From NCBI GenBank assembly GCA_946482375.1, contig CAMLRH010000019.1:1-18519 (forward strand): a stretch of 18,519 bases of DNA, read 5' to 3'. Numbering within the stretch: the first letter of the stretch is position 1; every line of letters begins with the position of its first letter. The DNA is from an uncultured Caulobacteraceae bacterium (lineage in GTDB: Bacteria; Pseudomonadota; Alphaproteobacteria; Caulobacterales; Caulobacteraceae). This document shows positions 7,846 through 15,828 of the stretch, one piece after another. The notes beneath the pieces were generated by a model. It was not told the DNA's origin and did no database searches. It saw only the letters and a list, made by a program, of their open reading frames with translations. Made by a program: the position numbers and the translations under genes.

Positions 7846-8706
7846 TTACGGAGCGCGCGCCAGGAAGGTTTGGATCGCCTGCCACGCCTCGGGCTCGGTC
7901 AGCATCGGTGCGTGACCCACGCGCGGGACCTCGGCGTAGGCCATGTCGGGCGCCGCTTCGCCCATCCGCGTTGCGATGGCCTCGTCGATGAGGTCGGACA
8001 GCCCGCCCCGGATCAGCAGCACCGGCCGCCCGGTCGTCAGCGCCCGAAACAGCGGCCACATGTCCGGCGGCGGCGCGTCGGGGTCGGTCTTGAAGGCGAT
8101 GGCGATCGCCGGATCGTAGTCGAGCGCCGGCCTGCCGTCCTCCTCCCGGAAGGTGCGCCGGGCGAAGCGGTCCCATTGCTCGTCGGTGGCGTCCGGGAAG
8201 GCGCTGGCGTTGACCGACTTTATATAGGCGGCGGCGTCGGCCCAGGTCTCCACCGGCTTGCCCTGGCCGACGTAACCGGCGATCCGGCCAAGGCCGACGG
8301 GGGACAGCTCCGGCCCGATGTCGTTCAGCACCGCCGCGGCGATGACCCGCGGCGCGAACGAGGCCAGCACCATGGCGATGATGCCGCCCATGCTCGTGCC
8401 GACGAAGACCGCCCGCGCAATGCCCTGTTGCGCCAGCAGCGCCATGACGTCGGCGGCGTAGGTTCCGGGGTGATAGTTGATCGGGTTCGGGTCGCGGTCC
8501 GACTGGCCGCGCCCGCGCACATCGACGGCGATCACCCGGCGGCCGGTCGCCTGGATGCGCGGCGCGAGTTCCTCGAAGTCCTTCGCATTGCGGGTCAGGC
8601 CGTGGATGCAGACGACCGGCGTCTTGCCGCCCTCGGCCGGATAGTCGCGGGCGTGCAGCGTCAGGCCGTCGGCCGAAAGCCAGGTGATGTCGTTGAACTC
8701 GGTCAT
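7846..8706 (-). CDS. Alpha/beta hydrolase
   Basis: 286 residues, a standard length for a single-domain alpha/beta-hydrolase. The oxyanion-side HG motif is at 35-36 (VVCIHGLTRN), the nucleophile elbow GTSMGG at 103-108 gives Ser105, the acid is probably Asp238 (in LIRGGLSDLID), and VGHAP at 263-267 gives His265, so the triad is intact. A helical lid segment lies between about 130 and 225. There is no signal peptide, so it is cytoplasmic. The family covers esterases, lipases, C-C bond hydrolases and dehalogenases; Ser rather than Asp at the nucleophile rules out a haloalkane dehalogenase, but the substrate cannot be told. It is the first gene of the minus-strand series, 68 bases before the ABC ATPase start, and could share a transcript with it. 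Its promoter should lie in the divergent region that follows it on the plus strand. Confidence 0.92.
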   Translation of the reverse strand: MTEFNDITWLSADGLTLHARDYPAEGGKTPVVCIHGLTRNAKDFEELAPRIQATGRRVIAVDVRGRGQSDRDPNPINYHPGTYAADVMALLAQQGIARAVFVGTSMGGIIAMVLASFAPRVIAAAVLNDIGPELSPVGLGRIAGYVGQGKPVETWADAAAYIKSVNASAFPDATDEQWDRFARRTFREEDGRPALDYDPAIAIAFKTDPDAPPPDMWPLFRALTTGRPVLLIRGGLSDLIDEAIATRMGEAAPDMAYAEVPRVGHAPMLTEPEAWQAIQTFLARAP

Positions 8707-9049
8707 GGCCCTATCAGCCTTCCCCAGCCGTCAAAATCAAACGGTTCAAAAGGGTTCAGAGTCCTCCATCCACCTTTTGGACTCCGGTTGTTCCCGCGAA
8801 GGCGGGGACCCAAGCCGCGTCCGAACCTCATTCCAGGCGATTTGACTCTACACAGTCCGCTTGGGTCCCCGCCTTCGCGGGGACAATCGGGTAGAGGATG
8901 GGCTCTCGCGGACGATGGGGGATAAGTCGCGGTTCGGGAGGGGGTCAGAGTCCCCGTAATGTCGCGCATTGTCTCCATAGGATATGTCTCGCTCCGTTGA
9001 CACTGTGACCGCCCTTCCGCAACGGTCCGCCCGTGTTCCGGAAAAGCCG
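8707..9049. promoter_or_regulatory. Divergent intergenic region between hydrolase and mipZ-like gene
   Basis: About 340 bases lie between the minus-strand hydrolase ATG (8706) and the preferred plus-strand start (9050), so promoters for both directions must be here; I could not pick a convincing -35/-10 pair for either. The middle holds a long inverted repeat, listed separately. A short open frame on the minus strand across it is an artefact of the repeat. If the upstream ATG at 8984 is used by the plus-strand gene, the region shrinks by 66 bases. Confidence 0.5.
8788..8886. repeat. REPIN-like pair of inverted palindromic repeats
   Basis: Two 28-base arms, 8788-8815 and 8859-8886, are inverted copies of one another with a single non-Watson-Crick pair (T8792 opposite G8882), separated by a 43-base spacer. 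The arms share a 23-base perfect core (8793-8815 and 8859-8881). Each arm itself holds a smaller palindrome, CCCGC-GAAG-GCGGG, so each can fold alone or both can fold into one long hairpin. Short palindromes of this form between genes are typical of REP elements in proteobacteria, and two in opposite orientation make a REPIN. Possible roles are transcript stabilisation, termination or nucleoid-protein binding; none is shown by the sequence. Confidence 0.88.
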
Positions 9050-9964
9050 ATGAGCAATCGCAGCTGGTGGCCGATGGGCCGCGATCGCTATTCGCCGCCC
9101 CCGCCGTCCGAGCGGCTGTCGCGCACGAAGATCGTCGTCGTCGGCAACGAGAAGGGCGGGGCGGGCAAGACCACGCTCGCCGGGCTGATCACCTCGGCCA
9201 TGCTCTACAGAGGGGCGCGGGTGGCGGCGATCGACCTCGACCTGCGCCAGTCCAGCCTCAGCCGCCTGTTCGCCAATCGCCGCCGCTGGGTCGAGCAATC
9301 CGGCGCGCCGGTGCCGGCGCCCATCGAGTACAAGCTCGCCGAGGACACCGATCATCTTTCGCGCATGGACCCGGCGGGCATCGTCTCCCTGTTCGAGCAG
9401 GCGATGATGATGGCCATCGGCGCCGTCGACATCCTGGTCATCGACACGCCCGGCGGCGACACGCCGGTGTCGCGCGCCGCTCACCTGCAGGCCGACCTCG
9501 TGGTCACGCCCATGAACGACAGCTTCGTGGATTTCGACGTGCTGGGCGTCGTCGATCCGGGCGGTGTCAGTCCGGCGCGGCCGAGCCATTACGCTCGTGT
9601 GGTCCACGAAGCCCGCCGTACGCGGCAGAGTTATGGCCGCCAGCTCGACTGGATCGTGATGCCCAACCGCATCTCCCACGTCGAGGCCCGCAACCGCGAA
9701 CGGCTGAACCGCGAACTGGAAACGCTGGGCAGGCAGGTGGGCTTTCGCATCGGTCCGGCCCTGCACGAGCGGGTCACCTATCGCGAGCTGTTCCCGTTCG
9801 GGCTGACCGTCGCCGACCTCGCGCCGGGGGTGCGGCCGCTCGGCATCGGCCCGCCCCGCGACGCCGTCCGCAAGGAGGTGGAGGCGCTGCTCGCGGCCCT
9901 TGAACTGGACCGCTACGCCTTCGATCGGCCGGTCATGGAGCCCCGGATGCGGTGGGGTCGCTAG
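9050..9964 (+). CDS. mipZ: MipZ-family division-plane positioning ATPase (ParA/MinD superfamily)
   Basis: 304 residues from ATG at 9050, chosen because GGAAAAG stands a few bases upstream; ATG at 8984 (326 residues) has AGGA almost touching the start and is less likely. The deviant Walker A NEKGGAGKTT (33-42) includes the ParA/MinD signature Lys35 and Lys40. Switch residues are in AAIDLDLRQSS (59-69) and Walker B in DILVIDTPGGD (127-137). Two stretches closely resemble Caulobacter MipZ as I remember it: VVTPMNDSFVDFDVLG (151-166) and, later, FRIGPALHERVTYRELFPFG. MipZ binds ParB at the chromosome origins, spreads over DNA as an ATP dimer and blocks FtsZ assembly, placing the division site at midcell. 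Compared with Caulobacter MipZ (about 276 residues), this protein has an extra ~25-residue N-terminus with a PPPP run and its middle section differs, so it could be a second, paralogous copy. No parAB is nearby. Confidence 0.85.
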   Translation: MSNRSWWPMGRDRYSPPPPSERLSRTKIVVVGNEKGGAGKTTLAGLITSAMLYRGARVAAIDLDLRQSSLSRLFANRRRWVEQSGAPVPAPIEYKLAEDTDHLSRMDPAGIVSLFEQAMMMAIGAVDILVIDTPGGDTPVSRAAHLQADLVVTPMNDSFVDFDVLGVVDPGGVSPARPSHYARVVHEARRTRQSYGRQLDWIVMPNRISHVEARNRERLNRELETLGRQVGFRIGPALHERVTYRELFPFGLTVADLAPGVRPLGIGPPRDAVRKEVEALLAALELDRYAFDRPVMEPRMRWGR

Positions 9965-10038
9965 GTCTCCAAGCCTTGCCTTGGGCGGAACTGGGCTGTT
10001 AATCGGGCTTTCCTAGAGGCCAGGCCGAAGGCGCGCCC

Positions 10039-12093
<2,055 letters not shown>

Positions 12094-12376
12094 TGCAGGC
12101 AGTCGCGGCTTCGTCGCGGTGACAATATGCGGGCTAGAAAAGGCAAATCATCCGGAGTAACCTGCCGCCGCGCAGATTTCTGTGCGGAAAAAAGGTCGAC
12201 CGGCTTGGGAACCATTTCGTGTTTCGCACGCTTGCTGCGTCGGCCGCATTGGGAGGCGATCTGAGCGCGACCTAGAGGGGTGCTTCAGAAAACTCCGCCC
12301 GCGTTTCGGTGCGGGTACGGCTTTTGGATCGATGCCGAGCGATTGGCGCGTAGGCACAATGAGTGAGGGGCTCAAG
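12094..12376 (+). promoter_or_regulatory. Leader/promoter region of the OmpA-like gene
   Basis: This stretch of 283 bases lies between nadE and the outer membrane protein. It holds an 8-bp hairpin (arms 12168-12175 and 12180-12187, one G-U pair, loop ATTT) followed by A6 rather than T, so it is not a terminator in this direction. A GAGGGG ribosome site is at 12365-12370. The frame is open back to 12182, but the codons before about 12359 read as non-coding and would displace the signal peptide. No terminator for nadE and no consensus promoter were recognised. Confidence 0.4.
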
Positions 12377-13450
12377 GTGAGAAAAAGAGCATTAATGCTG
12401 GGCAGCGTGCTCGGCGTCCTGGCGCTGGCGCCTGCCGCGCAAGCGCAAGACATGGGCTGGTACGGGGCCTTCGACCTTGGCTACCACTGGCCTGCTGACT
12501 CCGAGGTCTCGATCGACGGCGTCGACGACGTCGGCGAGGTCGGGCATGAGGGTGACTGGGCGGGCTTCGCGCGTCTCGGCAACCGCTTCACCTCGAACCT
12601 GCGCGGCGAACTCGAGTTCGGCGGCCGTCCCGGCGACCTCGAAGACGACGCCGTGGAAGGCAGCATGCAGGTCATGAGCCTGATGGGTAACCTGCTGTAC
12701 GACTTCATGCCTGGCGCGGCCTTCTCGCCGTTCGTCGGCGTGGGCGTCGGCGGCATCAAGGCCGACCTGACCGCGGTCGAGCTCGACGACGATGTGGACA
12801 TCAACATCGACGGCGACGACAGCGCGTTCGCCTGGCAGGGCATCATCGGCGCGGCGTTCCGGGCTACGGACCGCCTGACCGCCGACCTGACCTACCGCTA
12901 CCTCGACTCCTCCGACCTCAGCTACGAGAGCGTCGAAGGCGACGAGGTCATGAACATCGAGACGGACTACGTGGACCACTCGGTGACGTTCGGCCTGCGC
13001 TACTCGTTCGCGCCTCCGCCGCCGCCCCCGCCGCCTCCGCCTCCGCCGCCTCCGCCTCCGCCGCCTCCCCCGCCGCCTCCGCCGCCGCCGCCGCCTCCGC
13101 CGCCGCCGGCTTACGAGGCCCGGGACTTCATCGTCTACTTCCCGTTCGATCAGTACGTGCTGACGCCGGAAGCCCAGACGGTGGTGCAGGAAGCGGCCCA
13201 GTACGCCAACGCCGGCAACGCCACCCGCGTTGTGGTCGTCGGTCACGCCGACACCTCCGGTTCGGCCGCCTACAACGTGCGACTGTCCGAGCGCCGTGCG
13301 AAGGCCGTGGCCGACGCGCTGGTTGGCCTGGGCGTCAACTCCAGCACGCTGGCCGTTGACTGGCGCGGTGAATCCGAACCCGCGGTCGCCACCGGCGACG
13401 GCGTGAAGGAGCCGCTGAACCGCCGTGCGACGGTCAACGTCAACTTCTGA
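12377..13450 (+). CDS. OmpA-family outer membrane protein with 32-proline linker
   Basis: 357 residues from GTG at 12377, chosen for GAGGGG six bases upstream; an ATG at 12359 would add six residues and is also possible. Residues 1-23 are a Sec signal peptide (RKR, then LGSVLGVLALA, cut after AQA). Residues 24 to about 212 form an OmpA-like beta-barrel domain (WYGAFDLGYHW at the start, LTYRYLD and VTFGLRYSF near the end). Then come 32 consecutive prolines (213-244, bases 13013-13108). Residues 248-357 are an OmpA C-terminal domain with GHADTSG and NVRLSERRAKAV, the region that binds diaminopimelate in peptidoglycan. The protein should tie the outer membrane to the cell wall, with the polyproline as a stiff spacer. 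Translation of such a run needs elongation factor P. It stands alone between its leader and a strong terminator, so it is probably a highly expressed single-gene transcript. Confidence 0.95.
   Translation: MRKRALMLGSVLGVLALAPAAQAQDMGWYGAFDLGYHWPADSEVSIDGVDDVGEVGHEGDWAGFARLGNRFTSNLRGELEFGGRPGDLEDDAVEGSMQVMSLMGNLLYDFMPGAAFSPFVGVGVGGIKADLTAVELDDDVDINIDGDDSAFAWQGIIGAAFRATDRLTADLTYRYLDSSDLSYESVEGDEVMNIETDYVDHSVTFGLRYSFAPPPPPPPPPPPPPPPPPPPPPPPPPPPPPPPPAYEARDFIVYFPFDQYVLTPEAQTVVQEAAQYANAGNATRVVVVGHADTSGSAAYNVRLSERRAKAVADALVGLGVNSSTLAVDWRGESEPAVATGDGVKEPLNRRATVNVNF
13013..13108 (+). repeat. Proline-codon repeat (32 codons, CCG/CCT/CCC) inside the OmpA-like gene
   Basis: Ninety-six bases made only of proline codons: mostly CCG, with CCT recurring every two to five codons and two CCC. 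The irregular mix of synonymous codons breaks up what would otherwise be a pure trinucleotide tract and may limit replication slippage. Length differences between strains would still be expected here. Confidence 0.97.
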
Positions 13451-13485
13451 TCGCGCGGGCTGACAGCGTCAGCCTGACAAAGACG

Positions 13486-13521
13486 AAGGCCCCACCCGCA
13501 AGGGCTGGGGCCTTTTTCTTT
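13486..13521 (+). terminator. Rho-independent terminator after the OmpA-like gene
   Basis: The stem AAGGCCCCACCC pairs with GGG-TGGGGCCTT (one bulged C at 13505) around a GCAA tetraloop (13498-13501), and a T-rich run TTTTTCTTT follows. It begins 35 bases after the stop codon. Confidence 0.92.
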
Positions 13522-13830
13522 GGTTAGAGGGAAAGGTCGGTTTCTCGCCGCCAAGAGTTCGTCGAGTAATCGACATTGGAACTCAAGAGAGGGAAGGTGG
13601 CGGAATCGCCCGGATGCGGGGCCAGCTTTTGTGAATCTTACGGCAAAGCTAAACCGTTCCTTAACCGAGATATCGTCTAGGTGCGCCGATCTGCCACATC
13701 ACCGCCAAATTTTTTGGCTTATTGCGGCGGAACCGGCGCGCACGAATTGCGTTGGACGTACGCATAGGTTACGAAAGCAATGCGACCAACCGTCGCAAAG
13801 CGTGGGCCGAACTAAGAGGGGTTCAGTTTT
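13522..13830 (+). promoter_or_regulatory. Non-coding region upstream of the small exported protein
   Basis: About 310 bases with no credible gene; base composition is visibly less GC-rich than the genes on each side. Near 13650-13665 there is TAAA-N7-TTAAC, close to the CtrA box TTAA-N7-TTAA of Caulobacterales, with one of the two half-sites imperfect. A GAGGGG ribosome site lies about 8 bases before the ATG at 13831. An ATTTTTTGG patch is at about 13708-13716. The promoter of the downstream gene should be here, but I could not fix its -35/-10 elements. Confidence 0.35.
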
Positions 13831-14079
13831 ATGATTCGCAAAGCACTTGTACTGGCCGTCGCGGCTATGGTCAGTCTCACCGGCCCGGCTCTCGCCGCGG
13901 ATGCCTCCGCTGCGGCTAACAAAGCCGCCGCCGACTCCGTCGTCCGGGCGTCGCAGACGCAAGGTTCCGATCAGCTGGTTGGCGACTCGGACTTTCTCAT
14001 CTTCCTGGCTTTTGGCCTGCTGACCACCGCTGTGGTCATCTCGGCGTGGAACGATGACGAAGAGCCGGTCAGCCCTTGA
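13831..14079 (+). CDS. Small exported membrane protein, 82 residues
   Basis: Residues 1-22 form a Sec signal peptide (MIRK, hydrophobic ALVLAVAAMVSLTGPALA, cut before ADAS). A mature Ala-rich stretch (23-50) is followed by one membrane helix (about 54-72, FLIFLAFGLLTTAVVISAW) and an acidic tail NDDEEPVSP. If the signal is cut, the helix anchors the protein with the acidic tail in the cytoplasm. The ribosome site GAGGGG is strong, and a perfect 12-bp terminator follows, so it is a one-gene transcript and probably well expressed. I recall short proteins of this pattern, ending in an acidic patch then P-x-SP, near exopolysaccharide genes in other alphaproteobacteria, and here too the next genes are an export cluster. 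The function is not known, and I assign no family. Confidence 0.8.
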   Translation: MIRKALVLAVAAMVSLTGPALAADASAAANKAAADSVVRASQTQGSDQLVGDSDFLIFLAFGLLTTAVVISAWNDDEEPVSP

Positions 14080-14099
14080 TCGCTCTAACTGAGTAACGG

Positions 14100-14136
14100 A
14101 AGGCGGGGCCTCGAAGGCCCCGCCTTTTATTATTTC
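14100..14136 (+). terminator. Rho-independent terminator after the small exported protein
   Basis: A perfect 12-bp stem (AAGGCGGGGCCT with AGGCCCCGCCTT, arms 14100-14111 and 14115-14126) with a three-base CGA loop, followed by TTATTATTT. It separates the small gene from the polysaccharide cluster. A weaker 6-bp hairpin (14139-14155) follows it without a T-run. Confidence 0.93.
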
Positions 14137-14194
14137 TGGCGGGCTGTTTGCCCGCATCCGGCAGGGGCCGGGGGCGCTTAAAGAAGCCGCAGCC

Positions 14195-14992
14195 ATGATC
14201 GATCTGCACTGTCATATGCTCCCCGGGATCGACGACGGCGCCGCCGATCTGGAGGTCTCGTTGGCGATGGCCCGCATGGCGGTCGCGGACGGCATCACGA
14301 TCACCGCCTGCACCCCGCACATCATGCCCGGCGTCTACGAGAACCGCGGCCCCGAGATCCGGACCGCGATCGAGCGCCTGCAGGCCGTCCTCGACGAGAA
14401 CGACATTCCGCTGAAGCTGGTCACCGGCGCCGACGTCCACATCGCGCCCGATCTGGTCGAAGGCCTGCGCAGCGGCCGCGTGCTGTCGCTGAACGACAGC
14501 CGCTACTTCCTGTTCGAGCCGCCGCACCACATCGCGCCGCCCCGGCTGGAGCAGCTGGCGTTCGACGTGATGGCGGCCGGCTACATGCCCGTCATCACCC
14601 ATCCCGAGCGCCTGACCTGGATCGAGACCCACTACGAGATCTTCACCCAGATGGTCCGGGCCGGCGCCTGGATCCAGATCACCGCCGGCGCGGTGACCGG
14701 CCGCTTCGGCCGCCGGCCGAAGTACTGGTCGGAGAAGCTTCTCGACGATGGCGTCGTCCACGTCCTGGCCACCGACGCCCACAACCTCCGCAACCGCTCG
14801 CCGGTGCTTTCGGAAGCGCGCGAGGCCGTAGCCGCGCGCCTGGGAGAGCAGGCCGCGCGGGACATGGTGCTGACCCGGCCGCGGCTCATTCTCGAGAACG
14901 CGCTGCCATCACAGGCGCCGGAGCCGGTCGGCGTCGAACGACAGCAGCGCCCGCGCGGGGGCCTGCTCGCGCGTCTCTTTTCCGCCGCGTGA
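14195..14992 (+). CDS. CpsB/YwqE-type PHP-fold tyrosine-protein phosphatase
   Basis: 265 residues, the normal length of the family. These manganese-dependent PHP-fold enzymes remove phosphate from the tyrosine tail of the partner polysaccharide kinase. The metal ligands are visible in order: His5 and His7 (LHCHMLPGIDDG, with Asp13/Asp14), His42 (CTPH), Glu108 (FEPP), His136 (THPERL), and Asp194 and His196 (TDAH). In GADVHI (78-83) an Asp occupies the place where, as I recall, CpsB has a Glu ligand; Asp can also bind metal. The extra C-terminal 30 residues are basic (QQRPRGGLLARLF) and could contact the membrane. It is cytoplasmic. The ribosome site is weak (AAGAAG). It lies upstream of the export lipoprotein and the tyrosine autokinase on the same strand, so phosphatase and kinase are likely partners. 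Confidence 0.92.
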   Translation: MIDLHCHMLPGIDDGAADLEVSLAMARMAVADGITITACTPHIMPGVYENRGPEIRTAIERLQAVLDENDIPLKLVTGADVHIAPDLVEGLRSGRVLSLNDSRYFLFEPPHHIAPPRLEQLAFDVMAAGYMPVITHPERLTWIETHYEIFTQMVRAGAWIQITAGAVTGRFGRRPKYWSEKLLDDGVVHVLATDAHNLRNRSPVLSEAREAVAARLGEQAARDMVLTRPRLILENALPSQAPEPVGVERQQRPRGGLLARLFSAA

Positions 14993-15058
14993 ACTGACGA
15001 GGTCCGCAAGGCGCACATGACCAAGGTTCGCTCCGCTCCAGATGGAACCGGGCCCGGG

Positions 15059-15076
15059 GGGCAGGGTAGCCTGCCC
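15059..15076 (+). other. Short hairpin between phosphatase and export lipoprotein genes
   Basis: GGGCAGG and CCTGCCC (7 bp) enclose a GTAG loop in the 110-base gap before the lipoprotein gene. It has no T-run, so it is not a standard terminator; it could stabilise the downstream transcript or slow polymerase. The AGGA ribosome site (15091-15094) is outside it. Confidence 0.4.
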
Positions 15077-15102
15077 GCCGCCATGACTTTAGGACACCGG
15101 CA

Positions 15103-15804
15103 ATGAGCCAGTCTCTCCTCTCTCTCCGCACCATCGCCGCGCTCGCGCTGGCCGGAGCCTTCGCGCTCGGCGGCTGCGGCACCACCAGCGCCGGTTCCGC
15201 CGATACCTGGCTGCCGCCCCCGGACGCGGCGCCGCTGACCTCGACTCGCGCCGAGTACGTCATCGGCCCGCTCGACAAGCTGAGCGTCACCGTCTTCCAG
15301 GTCCCCGACCTCAGCCTCAAGGGCGCGCAGGTCGACGCCGCCGGGCGGATCACCTTCCCCCTCATCGGCGAAGTGCAGGCTTCGGGCCGCACCGCCCGTC
15401 AGCTGTCGGCCGACATCGGCGCCGAGCTGGCCAAGGGTTACCTGCAGTCGCCGGAGGTCACCGTCGTCGTCGACGAGGCCGCCAGCCAGAAGGTGACCGT
15501 CGAAGGCGCCGTCGTGCAGCCGGGCATGTTCAACCTCAGCGGGCCGACCAGCCTGTTGCAGGCGATCGCTATGGCGCGCGGCCCCGACAAGACCGCCGAC
15601 CTGCGCAAGGTCGCGATCTTCCGCACCATTCAGGGCAAGCGCGCCGCCGCCGTCTTCGACCTGAAGGCTATCCGCGAGGGCAAGGCCGAAGACCCGCAGG
15701 TCTACGGCAACGACATCGTCGTGGTGCAGGGTTCGGATTCGCGGGGCATCTGGCAGGAAGTATTGCGCGCCGTGCCGCTCATCGGCGTCTTCAAGTTCCT
15801 TTGA
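15103..15804 (+). CDS. Polysaccharide export outer membrane lipoprotein (OPX, Wza-like)
   Basis: 233 residues. A lipoprotein signal (residues 1-24) ends in the lipobox LGGC with acylated Cys25. A Poly_export domain follows (about 49-125, beginning EYVIGPLDKLSVTVFQVPDL, with GRITFPLIGEV), then one SLBB domain (about 129-180, KVTVEGAVVQPGMFNL). OPX proteins form the ring or channel through which polymer leaves the periplasm, together with the copolymerase encoded next. It is shorter than Wza (about 380 residues): it has a single SLBB domain, and only a short hydrophobic C-terminal stretch (about 214-233, WQEVLRAVPLIGVFKFL) where Wza has its outer-membrane helix. Short OPX proteins of this kind are common in alphaproteobacteria, where holdfast HfsD has a similar role. 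AGGA precedes the ATG by eight bases. The kinase gene follows after 24 bases, so they are co-transcribed. Confidence 0.94.
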   Translation: MSQSLLSLRTIAALALAGAFALGGCGTTSAGSADTWLPPPDAAPLTSTRAEYVIGPLDKLSVTVFQVPDLSLKGAQVDAAGRITFPLIGEVQASGRTARQLSADIGAELAKGYLQSPEVTVVVDEAASQKVTVEGAVVQPGMFNLSGPTSLLQAIAMARGPDKTADLRKVAIFRTIQGKRAAAVFDLKAIREGKAEDPQVYGNDIVVVQGSDSRGIWQEVLRAVPLIGVFKFL

Positions 15805-15828
15805 TGATGGCCGTCTAGCTGGGTTGGG

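Noticed and set aside
8703..8978. Short minus-strand frame of 91 codons in the divergent intergenic region
   Set aside because: Most of it is the translated inverted repeat (PREGGDPS-like and PRLRGNN-like strings), a known source of spurious gene calls.
12168..12187. Hairpin after nadE as a terminator
   Set aside because: It is followed by A6, not T, on the plus strand, and the minus strand has no gene to end here.
12182..12376. Upstream extension of the OmpA-like protein
   Set aside because: It would place about 65 unrelated residues before a clear signal peptide; GTG 12377 with GAGGGG is the better start.
13013..13108. Repetitive CCGCCT tract as a CRISPR or intergenic repeat array
   Set aside because: It is in frame within the OmpA-like gene and encodes only proline; there are no spacers.
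13558..13640. Possible small RNA or tRNA in the gap before the small exported protein
   Set aside because: A tRNA-like GGTGGCGGAAT string is present, but no cloverleaf, anticodon arm or T-loop could be traced.
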